From the NCBI RefSeq assembly GCF_950066645.1, contig NZ_CATMFB010000017.1, positions 1-64,000 on the forward strand: 64,000 nt of DNA. Reading direction: 5' to 3'. Positions 43,651 through 57,442 of the stretch are shown here, piece after piece. The number at the start of each line of letters is the position of its first letter. Positions within the stretch are counted from its first letter, which is position 1. The notes under the pieces are model-generated. The model saw only the letters and a program-made list of their open reading frames with translations, was not told the origin of the DNA and did no database searches. Both the position numbers and the translations under genes were made by a program. Origin of the DNA: an uncultured Thalassolituus sp. Its GTDB lineage: Bacteria; Pseudomonadota; Gammaproteobacteria; Pseudomonadales; Oceanobacteraceae.

Positions 43651-44527
43651 ATTCCGGATTCAGATGTTCTGACAGATAATCCAGCAGCATACTGACCTTC
43701 AACGACAGCTGTCGCCCGGGTGGATACAACGCCCAGATACCATCATCAGGCGGGGCAAACTTTTCCAGTACTTCCACAAGTTCGCCACTCTGAAGTGCGG
43801 GTTCAACGTAGTAATCCGGCAGCTGAATAATGCCCAGTCCGCGTCGTGCCGCATCGAGCAGAGCATCGCCACTGTTACAGCGCAGGCGGCCATCGACCTT
43901 CATCATGCGTTCGCCACCGGCATCATGAAATCGCCAGTAATCCAGAGTTCCAGGCATACAGGTATGAGAATGCAGCGCGTCGGGTGTTTCGGGTTTGCCG
44001 TGGCGTCGCAGATAGTCCGGTGATGCGCAGGTGAACAGACGGCGGTTGCCCAGACGTCTGGCGACCAGATCCTGACTCTCAATGCGTCCCAGCCTGACGG
44101 CCAGGTCGTAATTTCCCGCAATGATATCGAGTGTCTTATTCGTGAGTTCGCAGTAGAGACTGATCTCGGGGTACAGGGTGAGAAACTGATTCAGAAGGGG
44201 AGCCAGATGGCGCTCTCCGTAGGTCACGGGTGCGGTTATCCGGATCAGTCCCTGAGGCACACTCTGCAGCTGATTTACCGCTCTTTCTGCGTTGCTCAGG
44301 GCATCCAGTAAGGGGCGGCAGGACTGATAGTAAATCTGACCCGCCTCCGTCAGACTGACACGACGGGTCGTGCGATAAAACAGATCAATGCCCAGGCGTT
44401 TTTCCAGCATACGTATCTGTCGGCTGACCTGTGCTGTGGATATTCCGAGGTCTTCAGCAGCGCGTGTGAAATTGCCGCTGTCGGCCACCGCCAGGAACTC
44501 ACTGACGCCCTGCCACTGTTGAATCAT
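43649..44527 (-). CDS. LysR-family transcriptional regulator
   Basis: N-terminal HTH (FLAVADSGNFTRAAEDLGISTAQVSRQIRMLE), divergent from frmA. Confidence 0.92.
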   Translation of the reverse strand: MIQQWQGVSEFLAVADSGNFTRAAEDLGISTAQVSRQIRMLEKRLGIDLFYRTTRRVSLTEAGQIYYQSCRPLLDALSNAERAVNQLQSVPQGLIRITAPVTYGERHLAPLLNQFLTLYPEISLYCELTNKTLDIIAGNYDLAVRLGRIESQDLVARRLGNRRLFTCASPDYLRRHGKPETPDALHSHTCMPGTLDYWRFHDAGGERMMKVDGRLRCNSGDALLDAARRGLGIIQLPDYYVEPALQSGELVEVLEKFAPPDDGIWALYPPGRQLSLKVSMLLDYLSEHLNPE

Positions 44528-44604
44528 TATTACCTGTGTGTAAAAGTGATTTTATAAAAACCCGGATTATCCATATCTGGTAACGAACTACAATCGGAAG
44601 CTGA

Positions 44605-45750
<1,146 letters not shown>

Positions 45751-45764
45751 TCCGGAGTGCAGGG

Positions 45765-46598
45765 ATGAAAAAAGTCAGCGAATATCTTTGCTTTAACGGA
45801 CGTCAGCTTCAGTACAGTCACACCTCGGCCGTACTGAACTGCGAGATGCGTTTCGGAATATTTCTTCCGCCGCAGGCAGAAAAGAAAAAGGTACCAGTGC
45901 TTTACTGGCTGTCAGGGCTGACCTGCACCGACGAAAATTTTACCCAGAAAGCCGGGGCTCAGAGAATCGCGGCCGAACTGGGTATCGCGTTGGTGATGCC
46001 TGACACGTCACCACGCGGTGAAGACGTGCCTGATGACGAAAATGGTGCATACGATTTTGGGCTTGGCGCAGGCTTTTATCTTAATGCGACTCAGGCTCCG
46101 TGGTCGAAGCACTACCGCATGTACGACTATATCGTCAGCGAACTGCCTGAGTTGATCGAAGCAGAGTTCTCTGTGAACGGCATGCGCAGCATCAGCGGGC
46201 ACTCGATGGGGGGGCATGGTGCCATCACGATTGGCCTGAAAAACCCCGACAAGTACCGCAGTATTTCGGCATTCAGCCCCATCAGTAACCCAGTGAACTG
46301 CCCATGGGGGCAGAAAGCGCTTGGTCTTTACCTGGGCGACGATCAGGAAGCCTGGGCGGCGTATGACTCAAGCGAGCTGCTCCGCCGGGCCACCGAACAG
46401 CTGCCACTGCTTGTCGATCAGGGCCTGGCGGACAACTTCCTCACCGAGCAACTGCGCCCCGAAACCCTCGACGACGCAGCAACGGAATCGGGCTACAGAA
46501 TGACCCTGCGCCGCCAGCCGGGGTATGACCACAGTTATTTCTTTATCTCGACCTTTATCGAAGATCATCTGCGTTTTCATGCGCAACACCTTATCTGA
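45765..46598 (+). CDS. fghA: S-formylglutathione hydrolase
   Basis: [23 protein letters not shown]. Confidence 0.95.
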   Translation: MKKVSEYLCFNGRQLQYSHTSAVLNCEMRFGIFLPPQAEKKKVPVLYWLSGLTCTDENFTQKAGAQRIAAELGIALVMPDTSPRGEDVPDDENGAYDFGLGAGFYLNATQAPWSKHYRMYDYIVSELPELIEAEFSVNGMRSISGHSMGGHGAITIGLKNPDKYRSISAFSPISNPVNCPWGQKALGLYLGDDQEAWAAYDSSELLRRATEQLPLLVDQGLADNFLTEQLRPETLDDAATESGYRMTLRRQPGYDHSYFFISTFIEDHLRFHAQHLI

Positions 46599-46617
46599 GG
46601 GAGACTCAGGTGTCTTT

Positions 46618-46642
46618 TGCCCGGCTATGCCGGGCTTTTTTT
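46618..46642 (+). terminator. Intrinsic terminator of frmA-fghA
   Basis: GCCCGGCTATGCCGGGCTTTTTTTT. Confidence 0.88.
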
Positions 46643-46720
46643 TATCGCATTACTGTGACACCGGATGAAAGTGTCGGGCACAGTGTCTGTGTCAGGCTGT
46701 GAAGGAGTCGTAACAGGGCC

Positions 46721-48409
46721 ATGGATGAGAAAACCGGGAAGTTTTACAGCGATCACGTCAGTGATGTATTTGCGCGTTACGATGCTGTTGATAGCCCCGT
46801 CGCTAAGTATTTCTCGCAAGCCTTTCCTCAGCTGGGCAGCAGAATACTCGATATTGGATGTGGCACAGGGCGTGACCTGCGGGCCTTAATCGCAGCAGGC
46901 TACAAGGCCTGCGGAATTGAGCCCGTCGACGAATTAAGAAAACGGGCAATTCAGAACCATCCAGAGCTGAGTGATTGTCTGAAGCCGGGAGTTCTTCCCG
47001 GATATAAAGAAGAAAAAAAGTACGACGGTATTCTCTGTAGCGCTGTGTTAATGCACATTCCTCAAGGCCAGCAGCTCGAGGCCTTTCTTGATATCCGCAA
47101 CTTACTGAGGGTAGGCGGGCACCTGTTACTGTCAGTTCCAGAAAACCGTAATGATCTCGACGAAGAATTAAGAGATCCCAATGGTCGATTGTTTATTCCG
47201 ACTGATCCACAAAGAATCCGCCTGATAGCCGAGCAGATCGGATTTACTTTTCTTAGTTTAAGTACTGACGACGATGCTCTGGGAAGGGCGGGACATTCCT
47301 GGAATACGCTGATATTCGAGAAATCCAGTGAGGCAAACCGGCCGCTGGATCGTATCGAGTCTGTATTGAGAATCGACAAAAAAGTCGCTACCTACAAGCT
47401 CGCGCTGCTACGGGCTTTCTGTGACATCGCAGAACGTGATGAGAACGCCGTAACATGGTTCGCCGATGGTTACGTAGGAATGCCGATAGAAGCGCTGGCA
47501 GAGTGTTGGTTAGCGTATTACTGGCCGCTCGTTGCTGCTCCTGTGCATATTCCGCAGAGTCAGACAGACTTCGAGTATTCAAAAAAGCGTCTTTTAATCA
47601 GAGAAAGTTTGAAAAAATTAATCGAGCTGGCCTCGTATGGAGAGGAAATTACCCCTGAAACTGCCTATGCAATCCTACTGGCTTCATGGAAGAAAGGAAC
47701 TTATTCGAAAGATATTAAAGCGCAATTAAACCTAGTTCTTAAGACATTCACCAAGGCGATCATTACAGGCCCCGTACGTTACTCAGAGGGTGGAGGCATG
47801 TATCACTATGACGCCTCTGCATCACTTGTAATGATTGAGTCTGATTTATGGCGGGAGTTCTGTTTATCCAGTCACTGGATCAGAGACTCAATTATTCTCA
47901 GGTGGGCAGAATTGTCTGAAAAGTTCGCAAGGAAGAATTGTCCTGAGATAAACAAAGGAATAGCTCTTCCGTTCCTATTGCCGAACGTTGACTTAAAGCG
48001 AGAGCAGTCTATTGCCCGTCAGATGTATGAGGAGCATCCGAACCTTACCTGCGTATGGACGGATAAAAAGATTACTCTTGCTTCGATGGATGTCGATCAT
48101 GCGTTGCCGTTTTCTCTCTGGCGAAATAATGATTTATGGAATCTCCTGCCTGCAGCACGAAAGGTGAATAACGAGAAGCGGGATAAAATCCCAACACCTG
48201 AATTATTACGTCGCCGCAAGGAAGCGATTGTCGAAACCTGGCGCTTTGCTAATGATAAGCAACCGCTCGTTTTTGAGTTCGAAATATATCGAACGTTAGG
48301 AAGATTCCGTGAGGAGTCCTGGGAGCAGGAGCTTTTTCAATATATGTCTGAGCGAGCAGCAGTGGCGATTTATCGGCGGGGCGAGACTGCGTGGGATTTT
48401 GGTGCTTAA
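46721..48409 (+). CDS. Class I SAM methyltransferase fused to a C-terminal HNH-nuclease-like domain
   Basis: ILDIGCGTGRDLRALIAAGYKACGIEP (SAM motif I); DVDHALPFSLWRNNDLWNLLPAARKVNNEKRDKIP (HNH-like). Confidence 0.75.
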   Translation: MDEKTGKFYSDHVSDVFARYDAVDSPVAKYFSQAFPQLGSRILDIGCGTGRDLRALIAAGYKACGIEPVDELRKRAIQNHPELSDCLKPGVLPGYKEEKKYDGILCSAVLMHIPQGQQLEAFLDIRNLLRVGGHLLLSVPENRNDLDEELRDPNGRLFIPTDPQRIRLIAEQIGFTFLSLSTDDDALGRAGHSWNTLIFEKSSEANRPLDRIESVLRIDKKVATYKLALLRAFCDIAERDENAVTWFADGYVGMPIEALAECWLAYYWPLVAAPVHIPQSQTDFEYSKKRLLIRESLKKLIELASYGEEITPETAYAILLASWKKGTYSKDIKAQLNLVLKTFTKAIITGPVRYSEGGGMYHYDASASLVMIESDLWREFCLSSHWIRDSIILRWAELSEKFARKNCPEINKGIALPFLLPNVDLKREQSIARQMYEEHPNLTCVWTDKKITLASMDVDHALPFSLWRNNDLWNLLPAARKVNNEKRDKIPTPELLRRRKEAIVETWRFANDKQPLVFEFEIYRTLGRFREESWEQELFQYMSERAAVAIYRRGETAWDFGA

Positions 48410-48466
48410 CCGTTACATTGCTGGCTGTAGGGTGCGCACTGCGCACCTTCAGCCGGTAGTGCGATC

Positions 48467-49174
48467 TCAGATATCCGCAAAATCAGACACGGCTTTATGC
48501 GCCGCATCCGTCGGTAATTCTGTATCGCGGATAACCCAGCAGGTCTGCATTCCTGCTTCTTTGGCTGCGTCCAGTTCTTCTTTGATATCGGATAAAAACA
48601 GGACGTCGCTGGCCTGCAGGCCTTCGTGGGTTTTCTGTAGCTCGGCGAGGATGTTCAGGTACGATTGAGCTTCGCGTTTGTGGCCCATCAGGGTGTCGAA
48701 GTGTCCGCTGAACAGTGACAGGAGGTCGCCGTCCTGTGAGTAGCCAAAAAACAGCTTCTGCGCTTTTACTGAACCTGATGAATATACGTAGACCGGAAGC
48801 TCTTCGTCGTACCATTTTTCAAGGTGTTGGGTGGCGTCAGGGTACATGTGTGCTGCGTAGTCCCCGTTCTGGTATCCCGCCTCCCAGATTAATCCCTGCA
48901 GCGTTTTTAACGGTGTCGCTTTGCTGTCTTTTGCGATCCAGGTCTGCAGCTGATCAATCAGCTGGCTGACGTCGGCCGGGTCTATGTCGTTGCCTTCGGC
49001 AGCGGCCAGTTCTGCGGTCTGCTTCAGGGCGCTCTGCACGATGTCGTCGTCGAGGTGCTCGCGCACGTAGTCTGGCAGGTGCTCTGCAGCGTAGGGGAAC
49101 AGCACATCTTTCACAAAACTAATGGAAGAGGTGGTGCCTTCGATGTCGGTCAGTATCAGTTTGACGTTCTGCAT
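48467..49174 (-). CDS. mtnC: Enolase-phosphatase E1 (acireductone synthase)
   Basis: LTDIEGTTSSISFVKDVLFPYA. Confidence 0.95.
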   Translation of the reverse strand: MQNVKLILTDIEGTTSSISFVKDVLFPYAAEHLPDYVREHLDDDIVQSALKQTAELAAAEGNDIDPADVSQLIDQLQTWIAKDSKATPLKTLQGLIWEAGYQNGDYAAHMYPDATQHLEKWYDEELPVYVYSSGSVKAQKLFFGYSQDGDLLSLFSGHFDTLMGHKREAQSYLNILAELQKTHEGLQASDVLFLSDIKEELDAAKEAGMQTCWVIRDTELPTDAAHKAVSDFADI

Positions 49175-49191
49175 CAGTATTTTACTTACCT

Positions 49192-49737
49192 TCAGTTCTC
49201 TAGGCGGTTAAAGCGGGTAGCAATGTCGCTGCCGGTGAAGTTCGCGACCCAGCCTTCCGGGTTGTTGAACAGGCGGATGGCGATAAAGTTCGGGTTAGGC
49301 CCCATATCAAACCAGTGGGTCGTGTTCGCGGGTACGCTGATCAGGTCGCCCTGAGTGCAGAGCACTTCGTAGACTTTTTCACCGATATGCAGAGTAAACA
49401 GCCCCTGACCGCCAACAAAGAAGCGTACTTCGTCTTCGCTGTGGGTGTGCTCGCTGAGGAATTTCTGACGGAATTCATCTTTCTGCGGGTGATCGGCCGC
49501 GAGGCTGACGACGTCCACGGTCTGGTAGCCGTCTTCCTGCATCAGACGGTCGATGTCTTTGCGGTAAGCGGCGATCACATCTTCCTGAGAGGCACCCGGC
49601 TCCAGTTCAGCGTCGGTCTGCCACTGTTCGTAACGTACACCGGCTTCAGCCAGGTGAGCGGCCATTTTTTCTTTGCTGTCGGTGGTGAACAGCAGGTTGG
49701 TGACGTCGTGGTCTGTGTATACGCGGAGTACGCTCAT
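49192..49737 (-). CDS. mtnD: Acireductone dioxygenase
   Basis: EHTHSEDEVRFFVGGQGLF cupin motif. Confidence 0.95.
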   Translation of the reverse strand: MSVLRVYTDHDVTNLLFTTDSKEKMAAHLAEAGVRYEQWQTDAELEPGASQEDVIAAYRKDIDRLMQEDGYQTVDVVSLAADHPQKDEFRQKFLSEHTHSEDEVRFFVGGQGLFTLHIGEKVYEVLCTQGDLISVPANTTHWFDMGPNPNFIAIRLFNNPEGWVANFTGSDIATRFNRLEN

Positions 49738-49744
49738 AATGGCC

Positions 49745-50374
49745 TCACGGTTGGCGTATTTTTAATAATTCGAGTTGGTAGCCTAACAGGTGTTCGATCG
49801 CCTCCAAGTGGCGGTAACACTCGGTCAGGTCTTTGCCCCAGGTATATACCCCGTGGCCACGGATCAGATAGGCATGGCCCTGACCGTGTTGCTGCATGTG
49901 CGTTTCTACCTGCGCTGACAGGCGGTCGATGTCCTGATCATTAGGAAAGATCGGGAAGGTCACTGTGCCTTCGTGCGTGGTCTCACCGGCGAAAGCTTTC
50001 TGAAGCTCCCAGCCAGTCATGCTCAGGCTGTCTTCAGGCCAGATCTGCGACAGTAATACGACCGTGGGCGAGTGGGTATGGAGGACCGCGCCAATGCCGC
50101 CGTCGCGACGATACAACTGGGTATGCAGTCCTGTTTCAGCCGAGGGTTTTCCCGGCGACAGCGGGTTGCCTTCCATATCGACGGCGAGAATATCTGCCGG
50201 GGTCAGTTCGCCTTTGTGTTTGCCCGAGCTGGTCAGGGCACAGACGTTTTCATTCAGGCGCACCGAATAGTTAGAGCTGGTCGCCGGAGACCAGTTGTTA
50301 CCGTACAGGATACGGCCATAGCGGCACAGGTCTTCAGCGGCGCGCTGAAATTCGACTTTGCTGTATGCGCTCAT
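49745..50374 (-). CDS. mtnB: Methylthioribulose-1-phosphate dehydratase
   Basis: Class II aldolase-like, AVLHTHSPTVVLL, YLIRGHGVYTWG. Confidence 0.94.
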   Translation of the reverse strand: MSAYSKVEFQRAAEDLCRYGRILYGNNWSPATSSNYSVRLNENVCALTSSGKHKGELTPADILAVDMEGNPLSPGKPSAETGLHTQLYRRDGGIGAVLHTHSPTVVLLSQIWPEDSLSMTGWELQKAFAGETTHEGTVTFPIFPNDQDIDRLSAQVETHMQQHGQGHAYLIRGHGVYTWGKDLTECYRHLEAIEHLLGYQLELLKIRQP

Positions 50375-50381
50375 CGGCGGT

Positions 50382-51386
50382 TTACCCTTCTACCATCGCG
50401 GTGATTTTTTCGATCGTTGGTTCCAGCACCACCCCTTTTTCGGTCACGATGGCATCAATCAGTTCTGCCGGGGTGACATCAAACGATGGGTTAATGGCTT
50501 CGCAGCCCTGCGGCGCAATCTGCTGACCATTCAGTGACGTTACTTCTGACATCGGGCGCTGTTCAATCGGAATTGCTGCGCCGTTATCGAGGGTCAGGTC
50601 AAAGGTGGTGGTTGGTGCGGCGACCATGACCTTCATTCCGTGATGTTTCGCCAGCACGGCCAGGCTGTAGGTACCAATCTTGTTGGCAACGTCGCCGTTG
50701 GCTGTAATGCGGTCGGCGCCGACGATCACCCAGTCAGCACCACCGGCGCGGAACAACTGCGCTGCAGCACCGTCGCACACCAGTTTCACCGGAATATTAT
50801 CCTGCATCAGTTCCCACGCGGTCAGGCGCGCGCCTTGCAGCCATGGGCGGGTTTCACCAGCATAAACCTGTGTGACTTTACCATCGGCAAACGCGGTGCG
50901 GATGATTCCCAGTGCGGTACCGTGGCCCCCGGTGGCCAGTGCGCCGGTATTGCAGTGGGTATAGATACGGCTGCCTTCATGAATCAGAGACGCACCGAAC
51001 TGACCCATCGCCAGGTTTGCGGCGATGTCTTCTTCGTGAATCTTCTTGGCTTCGGCGACCAGAGCATGTGGGTCGTCCGTGCCCAGACCCGCCATGCGCT
51101 CCAGTGCCCAGAACAGATTAACGGCCGTTGGGCGGGATTCCGCCAGCACCTTGTAGGTGGCCTGCAGATCACGACCGTTAAGGGCATCCAGTGCATAACC
51201 ATAAGCTGCGGCAATTCCGATGGCTGGCGCGCCCCGTACCACCATGTCGCGGATAGCATCTGCTACTGCCGCTGCGGTGGTGTAGTCGTGCACTGTGTGC
51301 GTGTGCGGTAACACTCGCTGATCCAGCAGGTGCAGTGACTGGCCCCGCCATTCGATGGCATGGAAGGAAGAGGAATGCGCTGTCAT
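50382..51386 (-). CDS. mtnA: Methylthioribose-1-phosphate isomerase
   Basis: [34 protein letters not shown]. Confidence 0.95.
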   Translation of the reverse strand: MTAHSSSFHAIEWRGQSLHLLDQRVLPHTHTVHDYTTAAAVADAIRDMVVRGAPAIGIAAAYGYALDALNGRDLQATYKVLAESRPTAVNLFWALERMAGLGTDDPHALVAEAKKIHEEDIAANLAMGQFGASLIHEGSRIYTHCNTGALATGGHGTALGIIRTAFADGKVTQVYAGETRPWLQGARLTAWELMQDNIPVKLVCDGAAAQLFRAGGADWVIVGADRITANGDVANKIGTYSLAVLAKHHGMKVMVAAPTTTFDLTLDNGAAIPIEQRPMSEVTSLNGQQIAPQGCEAINPSFDVTPAELIDAIVTEKGVVLEPTIEKITAMVEG

Positions 51387-51493
51387 AAGATGGATGGCCC
51401 GGGTGTTCAAAGGGCCGCATTCTATCACTAGCTATCCGGTGAGTGGGAAGAAAGCAGGCATCGCGTGATCCATCCTTGTGGATGAAATATTGT

Positions 51494-51513
51494 ATTGATA
51501 ATCATTGTTATTT
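51494..51513 (+). promoter_or_regulatory. Putative Fur box
   Basis: ATTGATAATCATTGTTATTT resembles GATAATGATAATCATTATC; lies just upstream of the ABC-like ORF. Confidence 0.45.
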
Positions 51514-51544
51514 AGCATGATCGAAATAACATCAGGGATGATTT

Positions 51545-52861
51545 ATGAAACGGCTGGCGATGGCGGCAGTGACGCTGGTAGTTGCGCGACAGGCGGGTAT
51601 GGCGGTCTCTCTTTATCTGCTGGGTATGGCAGGCGCTTCAGTCGCTGCTGGGGATGCACAGGACGCTATTCATTGTCTGTCAGGTTTTTTCGCCTTTGCT
51701 GTGCTTGCCTACCTGAGCAGTGCACTGACGGAGGTGGTTCAGGCACCTCTGCAGGCTGGACTCTGGCGGCAATACTGTCTTCGCACTCTGGATGAGTTCA
51801 GGGCCAGTCGACTTCTGAGTACCCGACACAATCGGGAGAAGCTCGGCCAATGGCTGATGTCTGAAGCGGGTGTGACACTGCACGACGTTGTACCGGCGGC
51901 GATAAATCTGCTGTCGGCGGCTCTCAATATTGGGCTGACCCTTCTGGTTTTCTCTCTTCTGCTCGGTTTTGAATTTCTTGCGGCGATTGCGATTGCGTCG
52001 TTTCTCTCATTGATGCTGGTGGTGATATTTCGTCGGCACACCGGGCGTCTGGCGAATCAGTTGCAGCAGGATCGGACACGGCTGAACGGCTGTCTCAGTC
52101 TGGCGGTGACGGGCAGTTCAGTGATTTCGGGCTCATCCGGGTTGTTCGCAGAGCAGGAGAGGCGTCTGTCGCAGAATTTTCGCGAGTTTGGCAGGACCTC
52201 GCTGAAGCATGTCATTCTTGAGCAGTCGCTTTCCACAGTACCCGTCGTGCTCTCGGTTGTGTGCGTGATGGTCTATGTTCATGGTCAGGCAAATGCACTG
52301 ACACATACCGGCGAGATGATTGCAGTGCTTCCGAGGGTGCTGCAGTTTTTTGGCATAGTGCACGAGTTAAGCCTCGTCAGCAGCAGGAGCTTTTTCTTAG
52401 CTCGGAAGGCCTCGAACCTGCGCAGCTTTATCAGCACGCTCGTCCCTCTGAATATTGAAGGGGAGATGGATCTCCGGGTTCACAATCTTACGCACAATCT
52501 ATGGATAACACCTCAACAGCTTTGTGATCTTGTCAGTAGCCGCCAATGTGCGAGTGGTCGGGTTCTGATTACTGGCAGTAACGGCGCGGGAAAAAGCACC
52601 TTATTAATCAGACTGACCAACCTCCAGGATTGCTTACTGCTTCCGGCTGGCGAGCAGATTTTCGCGGAAGAGGCGGGCCTGTCTTCCGGAGAAGCAGCGA
52701 AATTCAGACTGGATCGGATTCTTGATGTGAGTACAAACTTACCGCCGGTGCTGTTGCTAGACGAGTGGGACGCAAATCTGAGTAAAGAAGCGACAGCGGA
52801 ATACAGCGCCAGACTGGATGATCTGGCTGCGGATCATCTGGTGATTGAGGTCAGGCACTGA
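51545..52861 (+). CDS. ABC-transporter-like membrane protein with shortened nucleotide-binding domain
   Basis: Multi-TM N-terminus; Walker A ITGSNGAGKST, signature-like LSSGE, Walker B VLLLDEWDANLS. Confidence 0.65.
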   Translation: MKRLAMAAVTLVVARQAGMAVSLYLLGMAGASVAAGDAQDAIHCLSGFFAFAVLAYLSSALTEVVQAPLQAGLWRQYCLRTLDEFRASRLLSTRHNREKLGQWLMSEAGVTLHDVVPAAINLLSAALNIGLTLLVFSLLLGFEFLAAIAIASFLSLMLVVIFRRHTGRLANQLQQDRTRLNGCLSLAVTGSSVISGSSGLFAEQERRLSQNFREFGRTSLKHVILEQSLSTVPVVLSVVCVMVYVHGQANALTHTGEMIAVLPRVLQFFGIVHELSLVSSRSFFLARKASNLRSFISTLVPLNIEGEMDLRVHNLTHNLWITPQQLCDLVSSRQCASGRVLITGSNGAGKSTLLIRLTNLQDCLLLPAGEQIFAEEAGLSSGEAAKFRLDRILDVSTNLPPVLLLDEWDANLSKEATAEYSARLDDLAADHLVIEVRH

Positions 52862-52903
52862 ACTGCCTCTGCCCGGTACGGATATCGGGCAGAGACCACA
52901 GAA

Positions 52904-54562
<1,659 letters not shown>

Positions 54563-54682
54563 TGGTTTCCCTTAAATTTTTCCAGGAGGGTAATGACAGA
54601 AGTATACGGGCTGGCTGCATACTGGGCAAAGGCGGTGGCGCACAATGGCCGAACGTTCGCTTTGTAAGGCTGAATGCCGGGC

Positions 54683-54709
54683 AATAAAAAGGCCACCCGG
54701 AGGTGGCCT
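54683..54709 (-). terminator. Intrinsic terminator downstream of panD
   Basis: Minus strand CCAGGCCACCTCCGGGTGGCCTTTTTATT. Confidence 0.85.
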
Positions 54710-54732
54710 GGCTGTTCGGTGACGCTGACGGA

Positions 54733-55113
54733 TCAGGCAACCTGAACAGGAATGTCGAAGCTGGTGTGGCTGACGGTGTTGTCCGCATTCATGTACACCA
54801 TCTTTGGTTTGAACTCAGCCAGTTCTTCTTCGCTGTAGTTCGCGTATGCGCAGATGATGATGCGGTCACCAACGCTAGCGTGATGAGCTGCCGCGCCGTT
54901 GACAGAGATAATGCCGGAGTCGTCTTCGCCACGGATGATGTATGTGGTGAAACGCTGACCATTATCAATGTTATAAATCTGGATTTGTTCAAACTCACGC
55001 ATACCCGCGAGGTCCAGGAGCTTGCCGTCAATGGCACAAGAGCCTTCGTAATTCAGCACAGAGTGAGTCACACGTGCCTGATGCAGCTTGGCTTTCAGCA
55101 TGATGGTTTGCAT
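54733..55113 (-). CDS. panD: Aspartate 1-decarboxylase
   Basis: [10 protein letters not shown] self-processing site. Confidence 0.96.
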   Translation of the reverse strand: MQTIMLKAKLHQARVTHSVLNYEGSCAIDGKLLDLAGMREFEQIQIYNIDNGQRFTTYIIRGEDDSGIISVNGAAAHHASVGDRIIICAYANYSEEELAEFKPKMVYMNADNTVSHTSFDIPVQVA

Positions 55114-55219
55114 GGGTAAACCCTTTAGTTCTCTGTTCGGACAATTCGACGCCGTTAATCGCGCGGCTGTCTGAACTGTTCATTTCTTGGCCTATAGGCG
55201 TAAGGCGCGCAAGTATGCC

Positions 55220-56080
55220 TTAAACGATTCCGCGATTCAATGTTACGACCAGATTATCAATAAGGCGCGCATTGCCGAGGAACGCAGCCCCCAGAATGAC
55301 CAGCCTGCGATCACCGCTAGCCGCTTCTGCCAGCGACTCTGCTGAGCGTACTTCGAGGTAATCGGTCCGGAAACCCCGTTGATTAAGACGCTCTGTTGCG
55401 TTCTCCAGCACGCTGTCTGGCCCTGAGCCTGCTTCCAGCTCGGCTGCAATTTCGCGCAGCGTCTGAAAGAGTCCCGGCGCCAGAGCCCGCTCTTCTGCGG
55501 TCAGGTAACCATTGCGTGAACTCAGTGCCAGCCCGTCTTCTGCACGCGCTGTCGGAACCGTGACGACCTCAACTGGCATGCACAGGTCATCGACCATCTT
55601 GCGGATCACAGCAACCTGCTGGAAGTCTTTTTCACCGAAAAAGGCCTTATCCGGCAGTACCTGATTGAAGAGTTTAGTCACTACTGTGGAAACGCCATCA
55701 AAATGCCCCGGGCGACTGCCGCCGCACAGGCCTTCGGAGACAACGGGCACGTGAACGATGCTCTGTTCGTCCTGACCGTTCGGGTACATTTCGTCCACGT
55801 CCGGAGCAAACAGCAGGTCGCAGCCCGCAGCATCCAGCTGAGCCTGATCTTCGGGCAGGGTGCGTGGATAACGCTGCAGATCGCTCTTGTCGTTGAACTG
55901 CAGCGGATTCACAAACACACTGCTGACAACAAAATCGCACTCTTCACGGGCGCGGGTGATCAGGCTGATATGACCGGCATGGAGATTACCCATGGTCGGC
56001 ACAAAGCCGATGGTCTTACCTGCCATGCGGGCAGCCTTCACCTGGCTGCGGAGTTCGGCGATGGTGTGCAGGGTAATCAT
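55220..56080 (-). CDS. panC: Pantothenate synthetase
   Basis: [26 protein letters not shown]. Confidence 0.96.
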   Translation of the reverse strand: MITLHTIAELRSQVKAARMAGKTIGFVPTMGNLHAGHISLITRAREECDFVVSSVFVNPLQFNDKSDLQRYPRTLPEDQAQLDAAGCDLLFAPDVDEMYPNGQDEQSIVHVPVVSEGLCGGSRPGHFDGVSTVVTKLFNQVLPDKAFFGEKDFQQVAVIRKMVDDLCMPVEVVTVPTARAEDGLALSSRNGYLTAEERALAPGLFQTLREIAAELEAGSGPDSVLENATERLNQRGFRTDYLEVRSAESLAEAASGDRRLVILGAAFLGNARLIDNLVVTLNRGIV

Positions 56081-56886
56081 GCGTCGAATCCGTGTTCTGG
56101 CCCAGGGAAGGTACCTGCGCGGACGTCGTCAGCGTAGGTCTTAAGAGCCTCAGGGACGGTACGGCCGTCAGTCATGTAGTTTTTCACGAACTTCGGAATG
56201 TGCCCGGTGTTCAGCCCCAGCATGTCGTAGCAGACCAGTACCTGAGCGTCGGTATCTGCGCCCGCACCGATCCCCACGACGGGCACGGTCACGGCTTCGG
56301 TAATGCGCTTTGCCAATGGGCTTGGCACGCATTCCAGCAGAATGATGTCAGCGCCGGCGTCGGCCAGTGCTACCGCGTGAGCCACCATGGCGTCGGCTTT
56401 CTCTTCTTCACGTCCCTGTACCCGGTAGCCGCCGAACTTATTGACAGACTGTGGGGTCAGGCCCAGGTGTGCACATACGGGGACGCCCTGGCGCGAGAGG
56501 CTTTCGACCAGAGGTACAAGCCAGTCATCGCCTTCAACTTTGACCATATGTGCGCCGGCCTGCATAACGGCTCTGGCGCTGGCGACACCTGTCTCGATAT
56601 CACCATAAGTCATAAATGGCAGGTCGGTCATGATCAGTGCCGGACGTGCTGCCCGGGCGTTGCCACGGGCTACCGCTGCGGTGTGATACACCATCTCTTC
56701 GAGAGTGACAGGCAGGGTGGAGTCACGGCCCTGCAGGACCATACCCAGGGAATCACCGACCAGCAGTGCTTCAATACCTGCGTCAGCGGCTAGCTGAGCG
56801 AAGGTCGCGTCGTAGGCGGTAAGAACAGAAAACTTCTCACCTTTATCTTTCAGGGTCTGCAGTGTGCGGATACTGATTGAGCTCAT
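56077..56886 (-). CDS. panB: 3-methyl-2-oxobutanoate hydroxymethyltransferase
   Basis: [31 protein letters not shown]; start placed at MSSISIRT. Confidence 0.96.
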   Translation of the reverse strand: MSSISIRTLQTLKDKGEKFSVLTAYDATFAQLAADAGIEALLVGDSLGMVLQGRDSTLPVTLEEMVYHTAAVARGNARAARPALIMTDLPFMTYGDIETGVASARAVMQAGAHMVKVEGDDWLVPLVESLSRQGVPVCAHLGLTPQSVNKFGGYRVQGREEEKADAMVAHAVALADAGADIILLECVPSPLAKRITEAVTVPVVGIGAGADTDAQVLVCYDMLGLNTGHIPKFVKNYMTDGRTVPEALKTYADDVRAGTFPGPEHGFDA

Positions 56887-56941
56887 GATCTCTCTCCGTT
56901 TACACCCGGTTCGGGTCTGGGCGTATGGTGCGGATTGTGCG

Positions 56942-57436
56942 TTATAAGTCAATAACGGGGTGATGGAGTTGGTGCAGATCGCCGTCAAATTCCGGCTCTG
57001 CGTCAGCCAGCTTCTGGCCATCCGGGAGCTGCAGGTCCGGGGCGATCTCAAGTAACGGGCGGACGACGAAACTGCGTCGCGTCATTTCTTTATGAGGAAT
57101 CGTCAGGCGTTCATCGGCGTACGTCAGGTCGCCATAAAGAAGGATATCCAGATCGATGCAACGCTCTCCCCAGTGGCGCAGCTTCTCGCGTCCCTGGTCT
57201 CTTTCCTGTTGTTGCAAGGCATCCAGTAAGTCGAGAGGTACCAGCGTTGTGGTGACCTCAGCGACGGCATTCAGGTAGTCCGGCTGGTCCAGCGGGCCCA
57301 GAGGTTTACTACCGTACAGGGATGACCAGCAGATCAGCTGTGTGTCAGGAAGAGCGCGCAGGGCACGCAGCGCGGTAATAATCTGATCTTCAGGGCCATT
57401 CAGGTTGGCCCCGAGAGCAATGTACGCCCGGCTCAT
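56942..57436 (-). CDS. folK: 6-hydroxymethyl-dihydropterin pyrophosphokinase
   Basis: ALGANLNGPEDQI; RCIDLDILLYGD. Confidence 0.94.
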   Translation of the reverse strand: MSRAYIALGANLNGPEDQIITALRALRALPDTQLICWSSLYGSKPLGPLDQPDYLNAVAEVTTTLVPLDLLDALQQQERDQGREKLRHWGERCIDLDILLYGDLTYADERLTIPHKEMTRRSFVVRPLLEIAPDLQLPDGQKLADAEPEFDGDLHQLHHPVIDL

Positions 57437-57442
57437 GGGAAA

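Noticed and set aside
50640-51311. 223-aa plus-strand ORF antisense to mtnA
   Set aside because: mtnA motifs are clear on the minus strand; antisense ORF is an artefact.
51387-51544. Possible SAM riboswitch upstream of mtnA
   Set aside because: No recognisable SAM aptamer helices or terminator in the short mtnA leader.
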